Notes: generated from the sequence alone by a model not told the origin. A DNA stretch of 64,000 nt from Magnolia sinica (GCF_029962835.1 NC_080589.1:21287586-21351585), one strand, 5' to 3'; shown: positions 21,989 through 34,597, counted from the stretch's first letter. A program made the numbers and translations.

Positions 21989-24900
21989 CTATGACATGAT
22001 CTTAAGAGCCTCTCTGGTTTGTCCAAGGACATTGAATACAGTCGCTGCGATGTGAGATGGTGTCAAGCCGGCTTCGCCCATCTGATAGGCTGCTGATCCA
22101 TGGTCAATGTACCTATCCGGAAGAACCAATGGCCGCCACTGCACAGGAATTTTCATCCCACAAAGTATCCCATTAGCTATGTTCTGCCTTCTATAATCTG
22201 TCATTGAAATGGATGGACGAGGTTTGCTAATTTGACTTGCATGCATGGCCCAGTTTCTCATGTCATACCAGATCATCTAAGCTGTCCATAAGGCCAGCCT
22301 CACTTGTAGATGCACTGGGCCAAAAATAAGGCAGATCTACTCATCGAGCGGGCCAGTATACAGAACAAACAGATGGCCTAGTTTTCTAAGCTGCCATTTT
22401 TTATTTTTATTTTTTGTGGTCCACCTGATGAGGGGACCAGCTTGATGAGTGGGCCAGAACACCTGCACTCCAAGTATGCACTCACAGAATTAGCAAACTA
22501 GTAATGAGATGTCAGCATATATAGTCGTACCTTTGTAGAGCCATCAAGAAGGCCGTCGAGGGCCATGAACTGAGCAACATGAGATCCAAAACCTCCTATT
22601 GATCCTTCTTCAACGGTGATCAGGACCTCGTGTGATTTAGCTAAACCTCGAACAAGAGCATGATCCAACGGTTTGCAGAAGCGTGCATCTGCAACTGTTA
22701 TCTGCAAACCATGCTGTTTAACTAGAGAAGCTGCAGCCAAGCAGCTTTGAACTGCTGTTCCATAGCCCAAAAGCACTACTCTCTCCCCCTCAATCAAAAT
22801 CCGACCTTTTCCAACCTGTTGAGGAAAAATAATCAGCAATGATATCGAGTGTTAGCATGTCCAAATGTGATCTCAATCAGAGAAGAGTGCTGCTATGGCC
22901 TACTTACAATAGTAGCCATCCAAATCCTACCCTCCCCACCCGTCCAGCATCTGATCATCCGGTGCTCCACATGCACCAAAAGTGGATGGTTAATAAATTT
23001 TCTGAACCACTGATTTTTGGTACCAGCGTTGGCCACCTAACAACTGGGCTGGCCTTATTCTGGACCACCTCATAGACCCACTGAGGCCCAGTAGATGAGT
23101 GTCCTAGATATCGGACAAACAGGGAGAATATGATTTGGACGGCACATTCGTCAGCCGTGTTTTCACCTCGAGTGGGATACCCTTGTTCCCTGGAGGCAGC
23201 AGAACGCCAATACCATTCCCTCTCGGATACCGGAAACAGCTGGGCCGATCGTTGATGGCTGCAGCAGTGGCGACCATGTGAAAAAGCTCTGCCTCATCTG
23301 AAGGGGCCATGACCACCATGTTTGGCAGGCATGCCATGTAAGTGACATCAAATGAGCCAGAATGCGTGGGTCCATCAGCTCCTACCAATCCTGCTCTGTC
23401 CATAGCAAACCTCACCGGCAGTTTCTGTAGATCGACATCATGGATCACCTGCAATGGAAAATAAGAACCGTGAAATCAGCTGATCATGATATCTCCACCA
23501 AACTGTAATTACAGTCAGTGGCAAATTAGCTGCACAATGGTTTTTAGACTCAGCAACTCAGATTGACTCGTTCGGTCTTTAGTCAAGTTGTGACTTGCCC
23601 CAAGTTGGGGGTGTATCGAACCAACTCCTATAACTCGGGGGGTGACAGGGGGATGACTGGTGGTATCAACCCAGACATGGTAGTACTGAATCAAGTCACT
23701 TGAACAAGTCGTGTCAAACTCATCTGACCCTTGAAACCATGAGCTGGACATAACAAAGCCAAATTGCAATATAGTATGCTTGATAAAATGGATCGATGTT
23801 AAGTATATCTGGGCGAATGCAGATTGGTGAGGAGATTCATGGCAATCTAGTCCATTCATCATCACATGGTAATGGGGCCCAACATGAACATGACTTTGCC
23901 CACAAATCAGGCTCATCAATTCACAGGTGGTGACATGTGTCCATTCCATGTAGATCATGGTTCTGAATGTCGGTATTGGTCACCGTATCAGCCTGGTGGA
24001 AAAATGATACGATGTGGCGTCAGGTATCAGTCTTGGGGCCATATCAGGCCCGTATTGGTCAGTATTTTTTTTAAAAACAAAAAATATAGAAAATATTAGA
24101 AAAAAAGGAAAAAATGAAATATCCAAGAATCTATCTTCTTCTTCTTCTTCTTTTTTTTTTTTTGTTGTATAACCATGTATTCAATGGTGTATTAGACCAT
24201 TTCTTTGATGAGAATGTTGCATGTCAATTTGATTTGTTGAAGGTCAACTAAATGGGCCCTAATTGAATACAAATCAAGCATGATTTGGTGAATTATGGCC
24301 CATTACATTGAAATACAACAAAAAGAAGATGAAAATATAAAAAAGGAAAGTGATGGTTTACCCTTCTTTCCGATTTTTCCAACAATGGTCCACTTCACTT
24401 CAATTTTTCAAAACCCATTCAAATCATTTGTTTTGATCCTAAAATAGGTCTACATCTAGCCCAAAATGAATTTTTAAGCTTCTTCCATGGTTTAAATGAA
24501 ATAGAGAAGAGGAGACATGAGTGAAATTTTGAAAAAAATAAAAATAAAAATCGAAATTAGGCTTTTATGGGCGTATCGGCTATATTGGCACCGTATCAGC
24601 TGATATAGGCCGATGCAGGCTGATACAAATCAACATTTTTGTATCGGGCCGATACGACCCCATTTCGCGTATCGTCTCGTGCCGATACAAATAAGATATG
24701 ACTGTATCGACCGATACAATACCGAAATTCATATCCATGACGTAGACCCTTAGTTGTTCATTTCTAACCATCCAATTTTCTAATTGGCAAAGCATGTCCA
24801 AGAAGAGACCTGCCTGATGAACGTTCTGGTTATTGCATGAATGGTAATGGTGAAGCTGTGACTTGCCTGATCATATGCCCGCTGCAAGAATGATGAGTAG

Positions 24901-27900
24901 ATAGCACAGAAGGGCTTTAAACCTTCACAGGCTAGGCCGGCAGCAAATGTGACTGCATGCTGCTCCGCAATCCCAACATCGAAGCAACGTGTTGGAAATC
25001 GGCGAAGAAAGAGATTCATGCCAGTTCCTCCTCCCATTGCTGCATGGATCGCAACAATGTCTTTATCCTGCTCCGCTTCAGCTATCAACGCCTCTGCAAA
25101 ATAGGTGGTGTAGGACTGAGTTGGAGTGCTGCTTTTGAATTGCTTTCCAGTTGCTGGATCGAACTTGACAACACCTGTGAACAAAGCAGGGAAAAAACCA
25201 TTCAGTGATTATCTACTCAAGTTCACCTGTAGGAGTCTATGGAGTAATTCTCTTCCTCCAGACGAAAAACTATATCAGAAGTATGCTTTGTTATATGATG
25301 TTGTGCTGAAAGAAAGCATTCTTAAGTTTACAGGTGGGCCCCACCTTCCATGTAATCCAAGACACTAATCTGGTGGAACCCATCATTATATGGGCAATGA
25401 AGGCCTAGTATCTTCCCTATCAGATGATCTCGGCCGCCCAAAGAAACGGACAATCAGAAATGATGGCCACATTTAACATGGGCCTAGTCATATGGTTAGG
25501 ATCTCCCATCCATCATGGGATCCACCATTCAGGTGAGATGACAGGTTCAGTTTATTAGGCCAAACAAATGCTTAATAAGATGTTGTGTGTTTCATGGAAA
25601 ATGTATAGTTCTGTGTTTACCATGATACTTGTCGGCAGCCCTTTCTGCATACGGATAACCCCGGCCTTTCTCAGTCACAACATGGATGAGAACGGGACCT
25701 GTTGTGTTGGTGCTCTTTACCTCTCTAAGAATGGTGATGAGATCATCCATGTTGTGGCCATCGACTGGGCCAATATAGTAGAGGCCAAGCTCCTCAAACA
25801 GGGTTGAACCAGACCCACTGATCATTCCACGAGCATACTCGTCGACTTTTGCAGCTAGTTCATGCATCGTCCCGCCAATCTGTTTTGTAACTCCCTGTAG
25901 AAGTTCCAGACACATCAAATTGTTAGCTAAGATGGAACACTGAATATTGGTAAGAAATGGAAAAGGTATAAAGCTAGTTTTGGTTTTGGCTATTTAAAAT
26001 GTATGTTATAGTTTCATTTTGTCAATTAGTCAAGGGCGCGTATGGATGTTCAATTGAAATGAATTGCCTCTTTGGTTAGGTATTGAAGCAACATTACTTA
26101 TAGCTAAATCTCTAACTTTAGGTCTTTTTCATGTTGATTTAACTGTAAAATACCACGCCGTATGTATCCTCACTAGATACATCTCTTAAATTTCATTACA
26201 GATCCATTCCGAATAATACAGATTACGCTAAAGACTCAAAACCTAATGATTTTCTTTCTTTTTGTAAAAAGATAAAATAAATCTAATGGAATTCAAACTT
26301 ATTCTTAGATAAATCAAATGCGAAATGCTTCTCGAATGTCAAATATCTGTTTTCCACCTTCTATGCGAAAATGTTCAATTCTCATAAGATTTCTCGACTG
26401 TTACTATTCAGGTCAAATAATGTATGTATATTGGACCTTTTGAGACAAGTACAGGACTAGGGAGGCAATTCTGATTGGTCAATAAAAATACGTTTCAATA
26501 CAAGTCCTTTTTTGTTTTACCTTATATTAGCTAATCTATCATGAAAGGTGAAAAGGGGTACAGTCAAGGCTAGCACCACTCCATTCATATAGATGGACAA
26601 CCCCAAAAATTAACTTTACGGACATGGTTTTCTGACTTGGCGACTCATCCCGACTCATTTGGGTTCGAGTTAGGACTTACCCGAGTAAGGGGCGACTCGT
26701 GATACTGACCCACACCAGTCCCAACTGAGTCCGAGTCAACTTGGACAAGTCAGATACAACTCAGGCAAGTCAGCAATCCATGATTAGGGATGTCCTTTGG
26801 CAACCTGGAAAAGTACACTGCTGGAAATTGAATCCATTGGAAAGGCAAATTCTTGCATCCTGCAAGCTGGAATGTAAGAAATGGATTGTGGTTGGAACCC
26901 CAATTCCAGTACAAGGCCAGTTTCTTAACTCCTAGCCAAAGGGTAGCTTGCAAATTCTAAAGGGAATGAGTTCCCTCCCACTAGTCTTTTTTTTTTTTTT
27001 TTCTTTTTTATTTTATTTTATTTTTTTTAAAGTTTGTTTTATAGATAGAAATTCCTAGGAATGAATTTCAAGTACTCTAACATGGTTTCCAGATTACACA
27101 ATTACATTCCCAGTTGCCACGCATGACCGACAGAACCAGTTTCTGAAGAACTCCTGGCAATTTTCTATTTAGTTAGTTACAAACTCCATTTTTCCAAATG
27201 ACCCTTTATGATTGTTTGAAGTGCACATGAAAAACATGGGATTGTGATTAGTTGGCCGATCCCACTTTTATAATTTCCTCTTCATTGAATTGGATTATTG
27301 CAATTTGATTTAATTGAGCATCCAAAAACACCATTCAACAGTTTTTAGTATGAAAATTATTTTCTAAATGTTTTACTATCGAATATTTTGGTGCAGAACT
27401 GACCTTGGCAACTTCCCTTAGTTCTCGGAGAGGCCTGCTAGATTGCAGCCTACTGAGAGCACTGCTCAAAGCTCCAACAGGTGGTATAGGCCCATCGAGA
27501 GTTGCAGTCGGTAAGGAAACTTGCTTGTTGTCATTAAGGATAACGATCATGTCCGAATCAAGATACCCAGCATTGTTCATGGCTTCGTATGCTTGCCCAG
27601 CAGTCATAGCACCATCACCTATCACAGCAACCACACAGTTCTTCCGGCCCTTGAGATCTCTCCCCACCGCCATCCCTGTTCACCAAAAACATCCCAAAGT
27701 TAGCAAAAGGGAAATTTTGAAAATTTGGAACCATATATGCAGGTCCAAGTGCTAGAAGATTTCAGGTGCGTTTGGAAGCAGTAGAGGTTTTTATTGCAAT
27801 AACTAGTCCGAAAAAGTAGCAGTAACCATATTATGATTTCCACCCACTCGATTCCTATTGTGTGTTTGGCTTCCAGATTGTAATTAGGTTGCTTTCAAGT

Positions 27901-30900
27901 CAGACCCAAAGGGACTTTAACTGCAAGTTTTAGGATTCTTCGCTATTAATACTGTTGAAGAGAAACTTGGATACTCAAGCTGAGGTGATGGATGGCACTT
28001 AGAAATTGCATTAAGCGGCATGCAAGTAATTCAAATTAAACTGTCCAAATTATGGGTCTCATTTTAGACATGTCATGCACCAATAATTAAGCTTATTTTA
28101 TTATCTAACTATTGGATTGGTGGACATTTATTGAACAGTTAAAAAATGAAAAATTCCATATGGTCCTATTTCAAGAAACAAGTGTCAATGACTAGGAGGT
28201 TAGAATTGTTTGACCAATCTGATTTTGGTACTGTGACTGAGCAACACAGCAGGTTCGGTAATTTTCTCAATACGATTTTGATGTAGAGTGGGTCGCAGAC
28301 ACTTTCATGGCAAAGATGGACTACAGAAGGCCCGATCGGACGCGGAAATGATCCGGACAGTCAAAACCTTAAATCAGTCATATCTCACAAACTGGGATGA
28401 GTTTTTCGACATATTATATATAATTTTGGGTTAGGAGAACCAACTTAAGCCAACCAACCCCGCTACACCGGGTTGCCCACGCCAGATTTACGAGATTCCA
28501 TCAGGTTGATGGTCAAAAGTCCCATTTAGTTGCGTTTTTACTATAAATAGTTAGTTTTAGTTCGAGTATAACTTTTGATCCTTTGAGTTGTAGAAGTCAT
28601 GCCCAACATGAAAAGGGCTTAGAAAAGTTAGGAGAATAGCGTGGTTCAGCCAAATTGGACACTCACTATTTTTGACTGAAAACCATGAAGTCTAGTAGGA
28701 ATAGTGGTAATCTATAAACAGTAAGTCACGTTTTTAGGGTGTTTGAGTTGGTGTCTAAGTCTAAAACTCCGCCCTAGGTTTGAGTTCCTTATTTAAAGAG
28801 TTGTAATTTCACTTTTTATCAATCAAATTATTTTGAATTTCCTAGGAATTATTATTGCTTTTATCTCCCGTGGATTCGAGGAAGCTCTGTGAGTCCAGAG
28901 AGCTCCGTGGATTCGGAGTAGTTATCCCCTGAGGAAGACGGTGATCGACCTCATCACATCCCTCCCTGCGCCAGATTTGAGTTAATGTATGCCACGTGTA
29001 TAGTTATTGAGTACCTGATTATCAAGCATCATACTCTGCCACAGTATCAAATAACTCCCCACTACCAAAACATCACTAATTATTTTGAAATTTCCTCTGA
29101 CCTAAACTGGATCTTATCTTTCAGAAAAAAAAAAAAAAACTGGATCTTGAAAATTCAGTTTGTGCATGCACCCAACTGCAAAATTGAAGCTCAATAATTA
29201 TTTCAATGAAGTAGAAATAGCCACATCATAATTAGATTCCTTAGTATTGATATCAAAGTGACATGGCTCCAATTGCAATCACATTTTGGTTGAGTTGGAC
29301 ATGAAAGTAATGGAACTGCAATATGAGGGCTACTTCATCGTTGTGAATACTCAGAAACATTGCTACAAAACATGATTATTTTCTATTTACTGAAACTGAC
29401 TTTTTGCCATTCAATTTACTTTTGCATCGAAACACAGCTACTTCACTTCCTATAGACATAGGATAAGCCAATCAGGCTAGTAGATCTGATTCAATGCTCA
29501 GATTCATGTAAACTTCTTGTAAAAGAAGCGAGAACTGTTGAAGCACTTCTGTTCTCTGCAGCTTTGAGGTTTATACACGAACAAGCAACAAAAAATTCAG
29601 AAAAATAAAAACTGTGGTGCATGTATGAAGTCCTTAGTATTCTTCTTCTTGACAAAATTTCATTTTCATGATGAACAAAACAGTGGAACTGTAAGCAAGA
29701 TGCTAGACTGAGTCGGATAGAGAGGTACCCAAGGCTGCTGAGATACTGGTAGAACTATGACCAGTGCCAAAACAATCGTATTCACTCTCGGAGCGTTTGG
29801 TGAATCCGGATAATCCATTTGTCTGTCTCATCGTCGACATCTTGTCTCTTCTTCCCGTCAGGATTTTATGTGGGTAAGCCTGCGAAACCAATACATTGTT
29901 AGTGATCTTCACAATCTTCTTCCTGTTTGTTGGTAAATTGAAATGAGAAAAATTCGGGGAATGGAATTCTTTTTTGGTTCAAATCATAGCCTCTTGATGC
30001 ATAGTCGAGGGTAATCATATCCATTCTATATGAGGGGAATGCTATTACAGTTCACACTTTGTAGAAGTTTGATGATGTGTAGTTCCTACTGTACACATAG
30101 AAACATTTATGGTGATCAGGATAGTTGATCTGGTGAGGCAACATAGAAGACATATAAAAAACAACGGAGTTCGGACAACTCCTACCATCTGATTATTTCA
30201 CAAGTTTTGCCCATTGAATGGGTACCATTGTTCAATTTTTGAGCCAACCATCCATTTTTAAGGCCATTGCTTCAGATGGCTACCAATTCAATTGTATTGC
30301 TTTTTGGGATATGGACCAAGCACCATGGCCCACCGAAATGATGATTCTGATCACCATAAACAAGTGCCACCTGCACGGTAGAGAAGGTTTGGCATGCACA
30401 GGAAGTGGAAAGAAAAGAGGGGTACCTGATGACCAACATCCCACAGTATCTTATCTTGTGGAGCATTGAAGACATAATGGAGGGCCACTGTTAGCTCAAC
30501 CACACCAAGGCTTGAACCAAGGTGGCCTCCCGTCTTAGAAACATTGAAGATTACATCCGAGCGTAGCTCATCCGCAAGCTGTTTCAGCTCCTACATAGAA
30601 GGGAAGAAGAAGGAACATAGGATTTTGATATATTAGATTGCTTTCAGTTTTTCGCCAAAGAAAGGTTCAAACGATCAAACCCATCAAAATATCATCAATT
30701 AAAGATACCCACATTCGTAGAGAGATTTTTCATGTGAATGGGATAGTTGATGGTGTCCAAGAGTGGAGTCGGCGGTCTTTGTGAATGATATTCTCCACTT
30801 TCTGATAGGGATGCACAAACACATGACCTTTTTCTTCCCTGTAAATCAGAACAAAACATCCCCATCTCTCTTACTGGATTTGTCAAGATTTGAAGCTTGA

Positions 30901-32290
30901 AAACAACTTAAAATAAAAGGCCAAGGTGGGCTTTTCTAGATTTCAAATTATTATGAAAAATATGTCATTTCGAATACCGCCAAAATAACACGACAAGAAA
31001 AGAAAAAAAATAAAATCATGTGACTAATCAGCGAAAAAAATTGAAAAATACTCAAGGGACAAAAGCCAATGTTGAAACATCATTACAAAAGAAAAAAAGT
31101 CATTCGCATCTTTCGCGTGCATTTGGATGCAAAACGAATTGAATAGCAAATTGCAATTATGTCACTCTGTAAGTTGGACTTGAAAGAAACATAAAGGCTA
31201 TTTGGGGGCTACTTCCTTATGATGAGTACTGGGAAACAACATCTTTCTTCTTTTTTTTTTTCTTCTTTCTTTTTCATTTCCTCTTGTAAACAGAATGTTT
31301 GCAATCCAATTCATTTGTCCATCCAAACGTCCACCTTGCTGTAAACAATCATACAACTGCTTATGCATATTCAACTCTCTACTCTCAATCTAAAAACATG
31401 GTTAATACTCGTCTTCTTCAAAAGGGTTTCTCCTATATTGATTAAACCAAATGTCCGCAATCCTTTCACTTGTGTCCAAACACAGCCTTATTGATTAAAC
31501 CAACACTGTATTCTATACTGGATGTCCACAATCCAATTCACTCGTACATCCAAAACAGCCTTGGGGGTCGTTTGGATGCCCGTAAGTTCTGAGTCAGAAG
31601 TGACTTACAGGTGGTGTTTGGGGGAGGAAATTCACCTATAAGTCACTTGCAGGCAAAACTGCCAGGAAACTTCATGGGACTGAGGTGAGAAGCACTTGCC
31701 TGTGAGTGACTTACAGCTGAAAGTCACTTTCACGTGAAAGTCGCAACTTAAAAACTTGCAGGCATCCAAACGACCCCTTAATAACGAAATCAATCATACA
31801 AACTGCTTATGCATATTCAACACATCAGTTTCAATCTGAAAACAAGGTTAGAACCTGTTTTCTCACATGGGGTTTCTCCTATACACCGCATTGCGGAGAA
31901 ATCAACCATTATAACTGGGCTTCTTGTGACAGTTAGGATCAAACAAAAAACCCCATTACCCATTTCAAATTTTAGAAGCAAAACAAATGGGTAATTCATA
32001 CATGCATAGGTGAATTGATAGATACCAAACCTTAGGGAGCTTATGCTGAAATGGGTATTGAAGATTGATACACATAGACACATACATGCATAAAAACATA
32101 CATACATACATATATACAGAGGAAGATTGATAGACATGTATGGATACCAAACCTTAGGGAGCTTATGGTGAAATGGGTGTTGAAGATCTACTCCTCCAAG
32201 CAAGTGAGAAGAGAAAAGAGAGCTCTTTTGGAGACTTGAAGCTGCTACTCCAATCAACTGACTAGGAAAGAAGAATGTGGCAAGGGCCAT
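21989..32290 (-). CDS. DXS: 1-deoxy-D-xylulose-5-phosphate synthase, plastidial (class I)
   Basis: Thiamine-diphosphate enzyme that condenses pyruvate with glyceraldehyde-3-phosphate to DXP and CO2, the entry and main control step of the plastid MEP pathway to carotenoids, chlorophyll side chains, gibberellins and terpenes. Ten exons: 32153-32290, 30713-30838, 30426-30590, 29729-29879, 27404-27675, 25621-25894, 24867-25174, 23167-23448, 22531-22815, 21989-22138. All phases agree, giving 716 residues, close to the family's ~720. Residues 1 to ~55 are Ser-rich and act as plastid transit peptide. The TPP motif GDGAMTAG...NDN spans 213-243. Other landmarks are GGHLGSS (His111), VGHQ (His142), GHSSTS (His184), catalytic Glu446 in [10 protein letters not shown], and Arg496/Asp503/His507 in [13 protein letters not shown]; the transketolase C-terminal domain starts near 573. 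Class I is inferred from overall sequence and [15 protein letters not shown]. Intron 7 uses a GC donor; introns 1, 4 and 7 hold transposons. No disabling lesion seen. Confidence 0.97.
23956..24739. mobile_element. TIR element in DXS intron 7 (hAT-like MITE)
   Basis: A 784-bp non-coding element. Its first 23 bases (CATGGTTCTGAATGTCGG...) match the reverse complement of its last 23 (CATGGATATGAATTTCGG...) at 20 positions. Near both ends it is full of GTATCGGCCGATAC-type dyads, the arrangement of transposase-binding subterminal repeats. The 8 bp on either side are ATGTAGAT and ACGTAGAC, 6 of 8 identical with two C/T changes, so a decayed 8-bp hAT-type target duplication is plausible. Confidence 0.7.
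24862..24869 (-). other. Non-canonical GC splice donor of DXS intron 7
   Basis: On the minus strand exon 7 ends GATCAG and the intron begins GCAAGT; intron 7 ends TTGCAG before GTGATCCATGATG. The conserved protein run RAYDQ/VIHDVD requires exactly this junction, and no GT is available there. CAG|GCAAGT is the optimal context for the minor GC-AG intron class handled by the U2 spliceosome. Confidence 0.9.
28279..28958 (+). mobile_element. LTR-like repeat, copy 2, in DXS intron 4
   Basis: Begins TGATGTAGAGTGGGTCGCAG and ends about CCTCATCACA; opposite in direction to DXS. It is the fuller copy of the element at 9445-10119, retaining about 40 further bases at its 3' end. It has TTATTTAAAG (about 28790), a TATA-like motif, and no ORF, as expected for a solo LTR or similar terminal repeat. 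Flanking 5-mers do not match. Confidence 0.65.
31564..31777. mobile_element. MITE in DXS intron 1
   Basis: A 214-bp element with terminal inverted repeats GGGGTCGTTTGGATGCC at the left and the exact reverse complement at the right, continuing imperfectly (CGTAAGTTCT / TGCAAGTTTT). Flanks are TTG on the left and TTA on the right, near the TTA target of PIF/Tourist MITEs. The interior is rich in AAGTGACTTACAG-type words. No coding capacity. Confidence 0.8.
32021..32187 (-). repeat. Duplicated DXS exon-1/intron-1 junction
   Basis: About 45 bp spanning the end of exon 1 and its donor (32143-32187) recur at 32021-32065 with two differences, 122 bp downstream within intron 1. The second copy keeps CCCTAAG|GTTTGG, a donor identical to the real one. 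Because 122 is not divisible by three, use of the second donor would shift the frame of exon 2, although the extension itself stays open. Confidence 0.85.
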
Positions 32291-32403
32291 GTCTATGAGA
32301 GATGCAGCTCAAAATGCTTTGAGCAATAGAAAATCAAATGTACAAGGAAAAGAAAAGTCGAAGGATATGAACTTGTAAGTGGTAGTGGAGGAGTTACTGG
32401 GTT

Positions 32404-32413
32404 GAATATAAAG
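32404..32413 (-). promoter_or_regulatory. DXS TATA box
   Basis: On the minus strand CTTTATATTC lies about 115 bp upstream of the DXS start codon. Transcription would begin about 30 bp further on (near 32375), giving a leader of roughly 85 nt. Position-based inference. Confidence 0.6.
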
Positions 32414-32530
32414 AAGAGAAAAGATGAGATTGATGTGTGGCTGATATTGATTGGGCCACGACAATAACTGTACAAGGGCCCACTTGATACTGCTGTCTCC
32501 TTTCGGTCCATGATCCCCCTCGGACCAATG

Positions 32531-32536
32531 CACGTG
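32531..32536. promoter_or_regulatory. G-box CACGTG upstream of DXS
   Basis: A palindromic CACGTG about 240 bp upstream of the DXS start codon. G-boxes bind bZIP and bHLH light regulators such as HY5 and PIFs; light control of DXS is known in plants, but use of this site is an inference. Confidence 0.45.
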
Positions 32537-32639
32537 TTCGGGACTCTTGGTCCTCCGCCATTGGGCCACGTCACTAGAAATCTCCCAATGGATAATGGGA
32601 TGCGGTGGATTGCATAATCCAGATGTGTCATCTTCAAGC

Positions 32640-33840
32640 GCCAGATATAGACGGGCCAGGCTCGCCGACGTGCTATGCGTGTGGGATCTGGGACATTCGT
32701 TGGGTGGTTCCCTCAGTTAATGTGTACTGGCCAAAAAAGATCGGGCCACCCCACTTATTGGGAAAGTAATGCACGCACTTTGAATATGGACCGTTGGTTT
32801 TCCTATTTCTTTTTGTTCGTTGCTTGTTCATGCATGTTTGGCCCACGCGATAAATGGATATTCACTATGATCCATGAGTACCGCCTTATGAACGATCTGG
32901 ATTCGTGCACACGTGTGACATTAGCACGTGCAAGGCAAAGTCATGGGCGAATGCTGTTTGGAATGAGTGATTTGTTTAGGCAGAAATCATTAATTTTTTG
33001 GCAAATAACATTTTAAGGTATTTTTAGCCAATGATGTTGCGCCAACCAAACAATGCACCTTTTTAAATATTATTTAGGTTAAATGGTACCAATGTCGCGT
33101 AAAGAGATTAACGGGGTGTTTGGCACGGGGGATTAGTTAGTATTAAGTGGTATGGAATTGTTTTTCTTTCTAATAAATGCACTTTTCAGTGGATTGTATC
33201 ACAGGAGTGAGTGGCTGAAATACATGTTTTGATTTCATATATTTTTGGGTTTGTATGTGAAAAACAACTTACAATCTCGGAAATGTTTCAAAACCCACAC
33301 TAACCCACATTGGTAAGCAAGGTGGGGCCCACCTTAATGTTTGTGATGAATCCACCCCAGTTCATCCATTTTGTGAGATCATTTTAGCACAAGCTACCAA
33401 AAGTCAAGTGAATCCAAAACTCAAGTAGGTCACACAAGAGGAAACAGCGGGGAAAGAAATTCCTATCGTTGAAACCTTCTCGAGCTCTACCTTGATGTTT
33501 ATGTCATCCCAACTGTTTATAAGGTCATTCCTGCTGGGATGAAAGGACAACATGGAAAATCTTAGCATGATACAAAACTTTTGTGGCCATATAAATGTTT
33601 CAACGATGGTCACTCAATCCTTACTGTTTTCTCTCATGTGGCCCCCTTGAGTTTTGAATCTACCTCATTTTTTTGTCACATGTCCTAAAATAATCTCATA
33701 AAATAAATGGACGGGGTGGATTCCTCACAAACATCAAGGTGGGCCCTACCTCCCTTCCATAATATCTTCCGACTTAAAAGCTCTATATGATTCCAAAAAT
33801 CTTGCCAACAGCGGAAAGGATTACGGAAAGACTTCTGATG
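32640..33840. other. DXS distal upstream region with dispersed repeat
   Basis: No gene. A copy of the dispersed GTGGGGCCCACC / GATACAAAACTTTTGTGG repeat occupies about 33298-33770. A MITE-like GGGGTGTTTGGCAC word begins near 33115 but its partner end was not found. Confidence 0.4.
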
Positions 33841-33849
33841 GGATTTTTC

Positions 33850-34597
33850 CTCCTTAGTCCGAGCTGCTCGACTGGTCGAGTGGGCCACTTGAGGTGCTTG
33901 ACTCAAAGTCCAGCGAGTTTTTAGTTTTGGAATCCCATGGTGCTCGACCAGTTGAGGGTCAAGCTTGACCGGTCGAGTGGGCCACTCGACCGGTCGAGGA
34001 CCCTATTCGACTAGTCGAGGTTACGTAGATTCAATCCAGATTTGGTGCGGACTGCATAAATTTGAGGCGGTTTCGCAAGAGGTGCGAAAGGGAGTTGCCT
34101 GAACTATAAATAGGGGTCCTAGGGTTATTCTAGGGTAATGCAAGAGAGTTTTCTAAAGCTTTATAAAGGTTTGCTAAAAGATTTTGGGCTATCAAAGGGT
34201 GAGAGAAAGAGAAAAAGAGAGAGAGGAAGCTTGTGGAAGGGAGATTCTACTCGTAGAGGTGATTTACTTCGTAGTCGACGTCTCAGCACTTCTACGTCCT
34301 CGTTATTGGTGAAATCTCTCCGTTTTCTTTATTCTCTTATTGTTCATCCACTCTTGCATGAGTGAAGAAGGTTTGATCTAAGCGGTGTGTGCTTGTGATC
34401 GGTTATAATATTCTACTTCATAGTGAATTGTTGCTCTGGACGAGGTCCCGTGGTTTTTACCTCTTTGAGAGTTTTCCACATAAAAATCTTTTGTGTCGTG
34501 TGGTTTGTGCTTTGATTTATTTCATTGCATTATTATTCCATAATTCTGGTGTTTTCGAGAGGCTAGATCCTAAGGTTTTGTGCAATGACCCCCAACA
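33850..34597 (+). mobile_element. LTR fragment with CGACCGGTCGAG dyads
   Basis: Overlapping dyads of the CGACCGGTCGAG type (about 33865-34020) are followed by a promoter-like AACTATAAATAGGGG (34103) and a leader-like sequence, and the stretch ends ACCCCCAACA at 34597. This layout matches the probable solo LTR at 20323-20952. The 5' boundary is not defined. Confidence 0.5.

Noticed and set aside
26741-26953. Short ORFs on both strands in DXS intron 5
   Set aside because: Intronic; opposite-strand frames mirror each other and show no conserved motif.
21989-32290. DXS as a pseudogene because of transposon-filled introns and many unrelated ORFs
   Set aside because: All ten exon phases fit, catalytic residues are present and the length matches the family; only intron 7 is unusual, with an accepted GC donor.
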